This document shows positions 1-10,042 of a stretch of DNA of 64,000 bases, piece after piece. How positions within the stretch are numbered: the first letter of the stretch is position 1; each line of letters begins with the position of its first letter. The translations under genes were made by a program, and so were the position numbers. This DNA comes from Arabidopsis thaliana (Eukaryota; Streptophyta; Magnoliopsida; Brassicales; Brassicaceae): the NCBI RefSeq assembly GCF_000001735.4, contig NC_003074.8:22141261-22205260 (forward strand). Reading direction: 5' to 3'. Under the pieces are notes generated by a model that made no database searches, was not told where the DNA came from, and saw only the letters and a program-made list of their open reading frames with translations.

Positions 1-1610
1 AAATAGAAATATACTACTAATTTGGGTTATGTTCTTTCAAAATGTTATGAATATCAACTGTTTTCCTCATCCGTCTTAAACAACGAGATAAAGACAAGAC
101 CTGATTTTCCCTCTAACGTTGATATAACATTTTTTCTTATATGTCAAACATATATCAAATAAATTAGGGAATTAATTTACTAATAAATGTTAACACACTA
201 AACAATTGCGAAAAAATACTAGTCATAAACAGAAAAGCGAATGAAATGATAAACTAATATATAAATCGGAAAACATAATGTAAGCTTAATTTGTTAATAA
301 GCTTGGAAAATAATAAGTAATTGTACATGAACCATGTTTAAAACAGGGCACGAAACCGTTTCAATTTACGTTTGTAAATCTTTATCAGAAAAACAAAAAA
401 AAAGATACGTACGTTTGTAATAAGCACGTTTATAAGAGACGTACGTATCGTAATGGAATAGATCATCAGGGAGGAGAAATAAAGAACAGGTTGGCAGATG
501 GTAGGAGTTAGGGATTGGCTGAAAAGGATCATGTCTTTTAATGTTGTCACACCTTATGATCCCACCACACTCGTTATTCAATTGCATTATTTTGGACATT
601 ATTCATTGCATTTTGGATAATGTTCATTGCCACTTCATCCCCGCATCGTTTGGGTTTGTTTCGTTTTGGCTCAATCAGTTTTCTTAGAGCAAAGTTATAC
701 TTAAATGAAGTGGTATGTGTGCCCTAATATAATATAAAAAGATAAAACCTCGAGGATACCTGAATTTTAAAAGGCTTGCTCTTCTTACAAATGAGAATTA
801 CGTCACTGTAAAACTGTATTGTTAATTCGTTAAATGGTAATGATATTTACTTGGATATTTGGATCATACATAACATTATTGAAGTAGATGATGATATTTA
901 TTTAGGGGAAATTGAGGGGGACGTAACGACGACGGTGCATGGTCCATGTGTCACCGTACTGATAGTTCGGATAAGAAAGAAGATAAGTCATCGTATCCAC
1001 ATGGACTTTCTTCTAGAACCTATTTTTATTATCCAATAGTTATCTTTAAATTGAAATATTATAACATGATAGTTCTCTTCTCGTACGAGTTTGAGTGAAT
1101 CAAATCCCTCACGGCAATTTTTACATAATTGAATGCCTTTTTACTTAAATCTGAAAATACAAATCTATTAACTTGAAGAAATATTTTTATGTGGTCCTTC
1201 AATTAAGATTTATATGAATAATTTTACTAGTCATTCAAAAGATTTATTCAAGAGAGATTATCGATCCATACAAAATAAAATTTGCCATATTCGCCGACTA
1301 ATTAAATGCGTTTACATTTGTCGTTTTCTGTAAGTGCAAATTTTTAAACATTGTCCATTTTGGATTGTCCGCCCTATCCTGTAGTTTTTTGTGTGATCCA
1401 AATTGAACAATACTAGCATTTTTAAATTATGTGTAGACTACTTGTCGAGTGTCTAGATCACACTATTGGTTTGAATTCGTAATTTTACTGTATTCTTGTT
1501 TGTTTGTTTTCGGAAAATATCTATAACAAAATAAGTGATAATAATAGAAGAAGAAAAGACGATAATTATCTAGGGACCGTTTTGTTCAGTGTCTTCTTTA
1601 TCTTCTTTGT
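1..1610. other. intergenic, no gene seen
   Basis: AT-rich sequence upstream of the F-box/kelch gene. Short open frames exist, for example about 62 codons at 851-1039, but they have no splice context, no recognisable domain and ordinary AT-rich composition. I see no tRNA, no inverted repeat and no target duplication here. The right end is presumably the promoter of the next gene. Confidence 0.6.
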
Positions 1611-1617
1611 TATAAAA
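1611..1617 (+). promoter_or_regulatory. TATA box of the F-box/kelch gene
   Basis: TATAAAA lies about 135 bases before the ATG at 1749, with a pyrimidine-rich leader (CTTCTT and TCTCTT runs) after it. Position and sequence fit a plant core promoter; the transcription start would be near 1640-1650. Confidence 0.6.
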
Positions 1618-1748
1618 GCCTCTTTGCCACTTCTCTTACCAATAGCATCTCCTTCAGTGTCTCTTACAGTTTCCGATCTATCCAAATCATAGATTCTTTT
1701 ATCTTCACAATCTGTTAGTGTCTCGTAGCTCTAATTAGGTAATAACTA

Positions 1749-3005
1749 ATGGGAGTGTCAAAGAAGAAATCAGGTGAGATTAGAGGAGATTTAATCCCAG
1801 GGTTACCAGAGGAATTAGCAATTGAGTGTTTGGTTAGAGTTCCTTTTCAGTTTCATTCTTCCATCAAATCTGTTTGCCGATCATGGAAATGCGTTATCTC
1901 CAGTCGTTCTTTTATCAAGGAACGGATAGGTTTTGGTAAAGCTGAATCTCTTCTCTGCCTTGTTCAACCTCTGACTTCACCACCGTCTCCGGCGATGATG
2001 GAAGGTGGTGAGATGAGTCAGAAGAAGAAAGAGGAAGAAGAAGGCGAGTCTCAGATGACGCAGCAGCTGCTACAACCGCGTATTACTGGAACGCCACTTT
2101 ACGGTTTAAGCGTTTATAACGCAACGCTGGACACGTGGCACCGAGTCGCGATTCCTGAACGGATTCCTTTGTTCTGCGAATGCGTTGCGATTCAGGACGC
2201 GGGGAAAGTGTTGTTAATCGGCGGTTGGGATCCGGAGACGTTGCAGCCTGTGCGAGATGTTTTTGTTCTGGATTTCTTCGCCGGAGAAGGAAGCGGAAGA
2301 AGGTTCAGAAGAGGCAGGCCGATGTCGGCGGCGAGATCGTTTTTCGCCTGTGCTTCTGTTGGTTCGACGAAGGTTTACGTCGCCGGAGGACATGATGATC
2401 AGAAGAACGCTCTCCGATCGGCGGAAGTGTACGATGTAGAGAAAGACGAGTGGTCGATGCTTCCTCCGATGACGGAAGGAAGAGACGAGTGTCACGGATT
2501 CTCGATGGCGACGGATCCTGGATTTTGTGTTTTGAGCGGTTATGGAACGGAGACGCAAGGCCAATTCCGATCTGACGGCGAGATTTACGATCCGATTACG
2601 AATTCATGGTCGACAATCGAGAATGTCTGGCCGTTTCCCGATTTGAGTCCGAGAGGTCGCACCGCCGCGGCTGCTGCTGAATTCCCCGGAGATTTTAGAG
2701 GTTGTCGGTTATGGTGTTTTATTGATAGCGAGAGACAGAGTCAGCCTCATTGGGAAGTTGAAGACGATTCGATGAAATGGAAGGTAATTATGGATACGAT
2801 TCGGCTTCCGGTGACGACGATGACTTCGGTTTTTGCTGGAAGTTTGAGTGGCCAAGCGGTGGCAATGATTGGCGGTGGTGGTGAAGAAAGTGGAACGATG
2901 ATGGTGAAGACGACGGCGGAGAAGAATGGCGGGAAGTGGAGCCACGTCAACACTCCCTCTGGTTTTTCGAGTCTTCCTTTCTCGTGTTCTTCAATCTACG
3001 TTTGA
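1749..3005 (+). CDS. KMD4: F-box/kelch-repeat protein, KMD family
   Basis: Single-exon gene of 418 residues. Residues about 14-60 form an F-box (LIPGLPEELAIECLVRVP, then SVCRSWK). Kelch repeats follow from about 110, recognisable by VLLIGGWDPET, VYVAGGHDDQ with AEVYDVEKDEWS, and GEIYDPITNSWS. A low-complexity KKKEEEE stretch lies between F-box and kelch. Length and order match the KISS ME DEADLY family. Members of that family are substrate receptors of SCF E3 ligases and are reported to promote turnover of type-B response regulators (cytokinin signalling) and phenylalanine ammonia-lyase. I assign it to KMD4 (At3g59940) from memory of locus order; family membership is much firmer than the exact paralog. 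The ATG follows a TATA-containing leader and no in-frame ATG precedes it closely. Confidence 0.9.
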   Translation: MGVSKKKSGEIRGDLIPGLPEELAIECLVRVPFQFHSSIKSVCRSWKCVISSRSFIKERIGFGKAESLLCLVQPLTSPPSPAMMEGGEMSQKKKEEEEGESQMTQQLLQPRITGTPLYGLSVYNATLDTWHRVAIPERIPLFCECVAIQDAGKVLLIGGWDPETLQPVRDVFVLDFFAGEGSGRRFRRGRPMSAARSFFACASVGSTKVYVAGGHDDQKNALRSAEVYDVEKDEWSMLPPMTEGRDECHGFSMATDPGFCVLSGYGTETQGQFRSDGEIYDPITNSWSTIENVWPFPDLSPRGRTAAAAAEFPGDFRGCRLWCFIDSERQSQPHWEVEDDSMKWKVIMDTIRLPVTTMTSVFAGSLSGQAVAMIGGGGEESGTMMVKTTAEKNGGKWSHVNTPSGFSSLPFSCSSIYV

Positions 3006-3207
3006 AGAATCTCTGTTGTAGAACACTTTGACTTAAGTCAACGTTAATAGTTAATACTTAATACATAAATCAAGTGAGAGTGGGTGATACTTTAATCTGG
3101 GTTTTTCTTTATTTATACAACATCAAATCTTAGTATCGATGTAAAAAGAATGGTATTTTGATAATTGAACAAAGTCACACAATGAAAAGAATGGCTAGGA
3201 GAAGTGT

Positions 3208-5627
3208 TCAAAGTAATTGCCAGTCATCTTCATGTTCCTCACCAGAGATCTCTGTAGATGTCTCTGTACTGCTGCTGGTTTCTGCAATCCCGCAGTCATT
3301 TCTTCTGTGAGATTGAGTCACAGTGAAGAGAGGAGCACCATTAGAGTCTCCGGCTAGCTTTGTTGCTCGGATACAGAAATCATCAAAATCATCTGTTACA
3401 AAGTAGGATTGACCACGTTATGAAAAAAGAAGTAACCGAATCAAACCGATAACTTGTTTATCCCAAAACCAAAGCCAAATCGTAAATAGGATTGACCACC
3501 ACTCTTATAAACTGGTAATACCTTTGTGCTGGCAATAGAATCCGAGAGCTAGTGACGGGTCGAGTGACTCAAGTGGAACATAACGGAGGGTACTGTAGCA
3601 GATTTAGTAGGATTACTAAGAACAAGTATGAACCATGTAGAGACAGAGAACTAAATGAGGCAAAAAGATCAATCAAACTCACTTGCAATGGTAAGACGAT
3701 GTGTCAACATCTTGATTTTCTTTCTTGACTGTCACTACCTACCAACCATTACCGATAAGGCTCAATCAGTGAGACTGAAATATGATATGAAGCACATGGA
3801 CTGAGTAATATCAGTCCCCAAACCAATTAGACAATAGATAAATGAATGTGATGGAGACAATATAAGGAAAATATATATGGACCACCTTATATGTCTCAAA
3901 CTTCAGATCGAAGTGTTAAGTTTTTTCTTGGAACTACAATAATTCTAGTTTGATTCTAAAATAAAGATTTATAAGGAGTGATCAAGAAAACCTGTTGAAC
4001 ATCATGCGGATCAAGGTAGAAACCTTTGTCTTCTTGAACTCCAACTATGTAAGTTGATGCACCTGGTTTGCCGCCCAAAATGCCGAGGCTTTGAGGGAAC
4101 GTGAAAGTGGCTATCAGAGATGGAATGTACCTGAGAACAAATTTAGTCTCTTTCTTCAGAAAGATTTTGATAATTGCATAGCCAAATTCAATAAGAAGTC
4201 ACTCAAAGTTTGCTATCATTATATACCCTCCAATCTGTAGATTTGTGTGTGCATGAAACTAAAAGCAATCAATTTTCTTTTAAGACTGATAAAATATCTT
4301 ATGAAGAAAAAGAAAAGCTAAATTCTTGACGTCTATAGCACTTATCGTCTAGAAATCGTTTTGATAAAGTCACAAACCTGGGGTTCACTCTGTCAAGCCC
4401 GAGAACCAGAGGGACCAAGAGAAGAATTGGCGGCCACTCAGTTTCTCCTTCTGAAAATTCCAAACAAGTTTTGGTGACATCTTCAATACAGAGAATTGGA
4501 GCTCCACCTCTCTCTCCGTCTTCACTGCCAGAAACGATATGAACAGCCATGGAAAACGACTTGTGCTTATCATCAGTTTCTTCTTTGTTCTTCCGAGCTA
4601 ATGATTCCCATGATCGACAAACAGCATATGGTCCTACCCATGACCCAGCAGCCAGGCCATAAGATTCTCCAGCTAGTATAAGATTGTGAATCGAGAATGC
4701 TGAAGCCTCAGTATCACCAAAAAGTTCTAAGATCTCTAAGTATTTCTCATCCGCGGGCTGCATTTCCAAACCAAAGAAGCTCATTTTAAGTGGCTTGGAT
4801 TCATGACCAACCAGATTTATGATCCTAGTTGTTATATATTCAGTTACTAGAACATATATTGGATAACAAAGCTAACCTCGGAATCCTTTTTCCTCCAAGA
4901 CCTTCCCAGCCTTTGAAATAGCAACGCCTGTTAAAGATACATAATTTTAGACCATGCATTAAGAAATCTGAAGCCTCCAGCAAAATGATAATAATAACTA
5001 CCTGTGCGAAGAGCATCTGGCCGCTTCGAAGCATGCAACCCCAGTTTACATCACTAGTATAAGTTGTGTCTCCAATAGGCTCAAAACCTGGAAATGCCAC
5101 AGTGAGTATTCTGTCAACAGTTTTATGCTGGTTTGAGTTTGAGGGGGGGGAGCATACAAACCTCTACGATATGTCATCAGTATTAAGGATGAAAAATCTT
5201 GTCTGAATGCGGCCAATACACGGCCAGCATCTGCTTCTTCTGAGGATTCACCCTCTGAGATTTTATAACAGACACCCAGGAGCCATATCTCACTAGTACT
5301 GCTGGAAATACCCGTCCTACTCGGCCCTAATACACGGTCTTGAAATCTCCTAATTGCCCCGCTAGCCATAGAAGCTGTTTTTAAAATAACTGTCCAACTA
5401 CTATGTGTGGTGCAAACTGGGTTATGCCCTGAAGTTGAAGCTTCCCTACACAGTTGAGAAACTGGGGAGGAAGAGGCAACCACATCCGAGCATAACGTCA
5501 AGTTTGACTTGTTATCACTAGACGCGGAATCTGAAACTAGAGATGTCGGGGATGATATATCACGCTTTTCACTTGTGCTTGATGAAGAACATTTTGAAGG
5601 AACAAATCTATCACATATAGCCTTCAT
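3208..5627 (-). CDS. ATG4B: cysteine protease ATG4b (autophagy)
   Basis: Eight coding exons, complement of 3208-3392, 3522-3592, 3683-3738, 3992-4130, 4378-4757, 4877-4927, 5002-5087 and 5162-5627, join in frame to 477 residues, the expected ATG4 size. All introns are GT-AG. The peptidase C54 core is clear: the nucleophile Cys173 lies in DVNWGCMLRSGQM, and the Asp368/His370 pair in YLDPHDVQQ. ATG4 cleaves the C-terminal tail of ATG8 to expose the glycine for lipidation and later delipidates ATG8-PE. It acts in the cytosol. The N-terminal 90 residues are Ser-rich and look disordered; the C-terminal EEHEDDWQLL tail is acidic with a possible ATG8-interacting WxxL motif. The leader probably contains an intron, with a donor near 6224 and an acceptor near 5704. 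Paralog a or b is inferred from neighbours. Confidence 0.93.
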
Positions 5628-7073
5628 TACCTAGTCATTAAGCACCAAATACAACATGTCTGTCTCATAGAAGAAAACTCATACCCAGAGAATCAACCTT
5701 TGTCTGCAATAATAAAGCATAAGAGATAAAAATAGATCAGGCTAAAATTGAACAGAGATACCTCTAATAATTACTTCTCAAAGTGAGCTAATGCATTATC
5801 TTCTATAATCTCACTATTACACTCCATTTCAATATGCCCCAAAAATCGAATTTAGGAATCAAAGATGATCTAATGAACACAACGAGTAAGATAAAGGTAC
5901 TCGAATCCGATATGCACAATCTCGAAAATGAAGAAATCCACAGCAGCAATAGAAATTCGAGACACAATCATGCAATAAGTAAAAGAACTCCGACGCAATT
6001 TCTCCAGGGCGGATCTCTACAGTAATCTCAAATGATCAATCAGTCAACTATAAAATTGGCAACTAAAATCTCGTATATATACACCAGAAAGCATAAGAAT
6101 CAAAAGGAACAAGAGTAAGAGCTCGATTAATCACTAAACAAACGCAGAGAGTTTCATAATCCGATCCGAGGAACGAAATTTTCACAACTTTTGGAATTTC
6201 TAGCAGAATATAAAGATAGATCACCTGAAAAAACAAATCGGATCGTTGAGGCTGACTTGATACGACCTCCGGCGACGAAGACGAGAACGAGAGTGCGAAT
6301 TAACGGAGACGAAGTTTGAATTGCGGAAGATCGATTTCGTGTAACCTTACGAAATAAAAGTTTCGTGTTCTCTCTCTCTCTCTTCTCTATTTTACGTAAT
6401 TATATCTTTTAAGCTTCGAATATGGATCATTACATTTTATATTAGCTTCGAATATGTTTTTCCATTGGCAGTATAATTTTGTCACTAGTTCGTATTTGTC
6501 AAATGTATCAGTGTTAAACTAAATTAAACCGGCGACTTAAACCAAATAAATTTTACCGGCGACTTAAACCAAGTAAAGCAAATCGAATATATTGTTCAAA
6601 AAAATTCCTTGTGCGTTGAATATCTTGATATACAGAATATCAATTTTACGGTAAAAAGGAGTAATTATTTAGTTACCAATTGTGAATGATATAACTGTCT
6701 GGAATAAATGCAAATGACTAGTAATAAATTAATTATTTTGTTACCAAAAACAAAATGGGTTTGATTGTATTGGGCCAGTCCAAAAATCTGAAGCCCATTT
6801 ATGTCTTTAAACGGATGAATGGAAATAAATCGATATTACTCTTTTACCCTTTTAAGCCGATTTATTGCCTTTTGCGCAGAAGGATTTCAAAATCCTCAAA
6901 AGGAAAAACAGCAACTGCCGCTCTTTCTCCGTTACGTCTTTTCACTCTCTGCAAATCGGATCCGCCACTACAAATTCATCATCATCCTCGTCTTCTTCTT
7001 CTCTTCAAATATTAGGCTTTGAAAAGTTTCAACATCAAATTTAGATCTTTCCCAATTAATCCGGTCTATTGCC
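5628..7073. promoter_or_regulatory. divergent promoter region, ATG4b / ASHH4
   Basis: About 1.4 kb between two divergent starts. The left part (to about 6370) is probably 5' leader and leader intron of ATG4b: on the minus strand CAG|GTGATC at 6225/6224 is a good donor and TTGCAG ending at 5704 a good acceptor. A CT-rich strip (GAGAGAGA on the minus strand) sits at 6370-6390. TGGGCC and its reverse GCCCA at about 6769-6800 resemble site II (TCP-type) elements common in housekeeping promoters. The open frame at 6755-7015 lies in the ASHH4 leader and is not convincing as a gene. 'ccggcgacttaaaccaa' occurs twice (about 6529 and 6557). Confidence 0.45.
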
Positions 7074-9126
7074 ATGTCTTCCTCGAAGAAGGTTACGTTC
7101 GATTCACAATCTTCATTTCTTCTCTTTATGAAATTATTTCTCGTATGATCTTAGTTTTTCTCTGATTTCAGGGTTCCGATCGGAATCAAATCAGGAAGTC
7201 GTTGAGGAAGTTAAAAAAGCAGATTGGGGAATTGGAGAAACTTGAATCTCCGGATCGGTTGAATAATGTGAAGCCTATCTTCATCAAGCGCAGTATCCTT
7301 TTCTGTTGTCACAAGATGCTATTTTTTTTTGTCATACAAAACTGTGGAATATTATTTGTTTTCACATGACGAGCTTGGTTTTAAGATATATACTTGAAGA
7401 AGAAACTCAAGAAGAAAGTTAAGGATCATGGCATATTCTGTTCTTGCTCCTTGGATCCTGGTTCTTCAACTCTTTGTGGCAGCGATTGCAATTGTGGGTA
7501 TGTTCCATATCTGATCACAAGTACTTGTCTGACTAAATATTCGTGGCGGCATTGGTTCTGATTGTTGATGTATTGTTGGTTTTTTCCTTGATGTATAGGA
7601 TTCTACTCTCAAGCTGTTCGTCTAGTTGCAAATGCAGTAGTGAATGCACCAACAAGCCGTTCCAACAACGACATATCAAGAAGATGAAGTTAGTTCAGGT
7701 TGGTTTATTACAATTTGTTGTCTTATATAAAGAATGCATTTTCAACGTTAGTTGAATAAGTTGTTGCTTGCAGACAGAGAAATGTGGATATGGGATTGTA
7801 GCAGATGAAGATATCAACTCAGGAGAGTTTATCATTGAATATGTGGGAGAAGGTGATGTTATTACCTTTGGTTTCTCATATATAGTTAGAGTACTGTTGT
7901 GATTACTCTGCTTACTCTTATCAATCTTCTTATATCCATTTCTTATTGTAGTTATTGACGACAAGATTTGTGAAGAAAGGCTTTGGAAGCTGAATCATAA
8001 GGTCGAGACAAATTTCTATTTGTGTCAGATAAACTGGAACATGGTGATTGATGCTACTCACAAGGGTAATAAATCAAGATACATCAATCACAGCTGCAGT
8101 CCTAACACAGAGATGCAGAAATGGTTCGTTTGTAACTTATTATCCATCTTCTCACTTTTCTTCTGTTCAAAACAATTGAGCAAAGTTATAGATCATGAAC
8201 CTTTTTGTTCCCATTTAGGATAATTGATGGCGAGACAAGAATCGGCATTTTTGCTACCCGTTTCATAAACAAAGGCGAGCAGTTGACTTACGATTACCAG
8301 TAAGAACATTTCCTTGCATCACAACAATAAAGTATTTGAATGTAAATGTTTAGTTGTGTGATACTAATAAATATAGCAGGTTTGTTCAGTTTGGTGCAGA
8401 TCAAGATTGCTACTGTGGTGCAGTGTGTTGCAGAAAAAAGCTAGGTGCAAAACCTTGCAAAACTAAGAACACAACCTTAGAAGAAGCTGTGAAGCCAGTG
8501 GCATGTAAAGTGACCTGGAAAACGCCCAAGGTAAATTTGAGCTTTGCCTTACTTTTTTTTAGTCATCCTGTGATTGCTAAACAGTAACTTGTCCTTTCAA
8601 ACATATGGTTAGGGAAAAACTCGAGGGAGACGCATTGCTGGTTAGTATTAATTATTTGGCTCGATTATCGACAAGCTTCTCAATTCAGAGGTAAGAGAAA
8701 CCAATTTGGATGCGTCAGGACAAGCTTGGAACAATCATAGCCAGAGGAAAATATGTTGCCGGGACTGCATTGGTGCGGTGATCTGGTTAGCACGTCCCAT
8801 GAACCAAAAGTATAACTATCTTTCTTTTTTTCTCAAAAACCAATTTCTTCCACACCAAAGAACAGTATTACACGGCTCAGATGAAGGTTTTGACTCTAGT
8901 AGTTGACATTTTTCAGGTGTTTTGGAATCATTACACAATATGATGAGTTTTAAATAAGCACTTGGTATCTATTCATTTGACTTATTGCCAACACTGTTGT
9001 TCACATTCTATCTCAGTTTACGAAATCTAAAGAATGAACATTGACTTTGTCCAGGTCATGTATGAGGATGGTGTTACCGAGATCATCGACATGTGCAGAG
9101 AAGTTTGGAAGGTTGTAACTGCTTGA
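7074..9126 (+). CDS. ASHH4: SET-domain histone-lysine methyltransferase, ASHH3/4 type
   Basis: Exons 7074-7091, 7172-7292, 7386-7497, 7599-7698, 7774-7852, 7952-8123, 8219-8299 and 8380-8530 join in frame to 278 residues. They carry an AWS Cys cluster (CSCSLDPG to CKCSSECTNKPFQ), a SET domain (GYGIVADEDINSGEFIIEYV, then INHSCSPN and LTYDYQF) and a post-SET motif (CYCGAVCCRKKLG), so cofactor and zinc ligands look complete. The 3' part is less certain. 8624-8639 plus the stretch from about 8692 read on to GAVIWLARPMN. A final exon at 9055-9126 encodes MYEDGVTEIIDMCREVW. The segment that should bridge them (FGIITQYDEF near 8929-8955) runs into a stop. Proteins of this family methylate histone H3, probably K36, in the nucleus. 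The C-terminal splice pattern, and whether that end is functional, are unresolved. Confidence 0.8.
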
Positions 9127-9413
9127 TATTGTGACTGTTCCAAGTCTGATTTCATTCCCTTACATAGGATTACACTTGAATTGTCAAGAAATTTTGTAAC
9201 CAACCAAACCGTGTCGGTTGGCAAATAGGTTTAGACTTTGTTGTTGTATGTATCCAACTTGAATCAGTAGTTCAGTAGTACATTACACTGTATGTGGAAT
9301 CTTTGGACCAAATAAAGAAAAGTGTTTTTGGATTTTAAACCGGGGTTTTGGTTATTTAAGAGACAAAAAATCTCATACCCGGTTTGCTCTGTCTATAACT
9401 CGAGTTTGTTAAG
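9127..9413. other. 3' flank of ASHH4
   Basis: AT-rich 3' UTR and spacer. AATAAAG at about 9310 could serve as a polyadenylation signal for the SET gene. No other feature seen. Confidence 0.4.
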
Positions 9414-9549
9414 CACGTGATTCTCCTTGGCAATGCTGCTATATCACTAGCCTACTGTCCGTTGTAGCGGATGATACCCACGCGCCGGTGACCGACAGTG
9501 GATTTGCCGTTACCGGTGGTAGGTAATGTGGGGTCGTAGCTCACCTACC
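9414..9549 (+). promoter_or_regulatory. cluster of candidate cis elements upstream of MTHFR1
   Basis: A locally GC-richer stretch about 500-630 bases before the MTHFR1 ATG holds a G-box CACGTG (9414-9419), a DRE/CRT core ACCGAC (9491-9496), and two AC-I (MYB) elements in inverted orientation, GGTAGGT (9518-9524) and ACCTACC (9543-9549). AC elements are known in phenylpropanoid and lignin promoters, and lignin O-methylation draws on the methyl cycle that MTHFR feeds. The sequence matches are seen; the function is inference. Confidence 0.4.
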
Positions 9550-9927
9550 TAACTAAATTTTCTTTTTCTTATGTTTAGTTGGAAAATAAGAAAAATATAA
9601 AAACTAGTTTTTTGTAAAGGAAAAGGATAAAATTACTATTATGGAAAAGATAAATTCCAAAAGTGAGGAAATATGTATTTAGCACAATAAAAAGTGATAG
9701 CAATGTGAGAAAAAAAACGTGATAACAGAAATGCTGTGCTAAATTTGGATTTCTTTGTTGAAAATATATTTACATTGATAAATATTATGTAATTAGAAAA
9801 AGGAAAATTCAAAATAGATGTGTAGAAAAACAACAATGTTGATAATATAATTTTTTATCTAAAGTTTTTACCGGTTACCAGTTACCACCAAAGTTGTTGG
9901 ATCTCTATCTTCATTTTTAGAGATTAG

Positions 9928-9934
9928 TATAAAT
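9928..9934 (+). promoter_or_regulatory. TATA box of MTHFR1
   Basis: TATAAAT about 110 bases before the ATG at 10043, followed by a leader with CTCCACCACC and CTTCCTCTACC. Consistent with transcription starting near 9960. Confidence 0.6.
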
Positions 9935-10042
9935 GAGTGAGTAAACAAACCAGAGAGACCAAACTTGCCTCTCCACCACCACTTCCTCTACCTATCTAAT
10001 TCCGAATCTGGATTTGGATTTGGATCTCATTTCGATTCAACG

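Noticed and set aside
851-1039. 62-codon plus-strand frame with an acidic N terminus
   Set aside because: No domain, no promoter features, AT-rich context; length is within chance for this composition.
2214-2564. 116-codon minus-strand frame inside the F-box/kelch gene
   Set aside because: Arg/Ser-rich antisense shadow of a GC-richer coding exon; the plus-strand kelch frame explains the sequence.
6755-7022. Two overlapping frames of 67-86 codons upstream of ASHH4
   Set aside because: Located in the probable leader and promoter; no conserved motif; composition follows the CT-rich leader.
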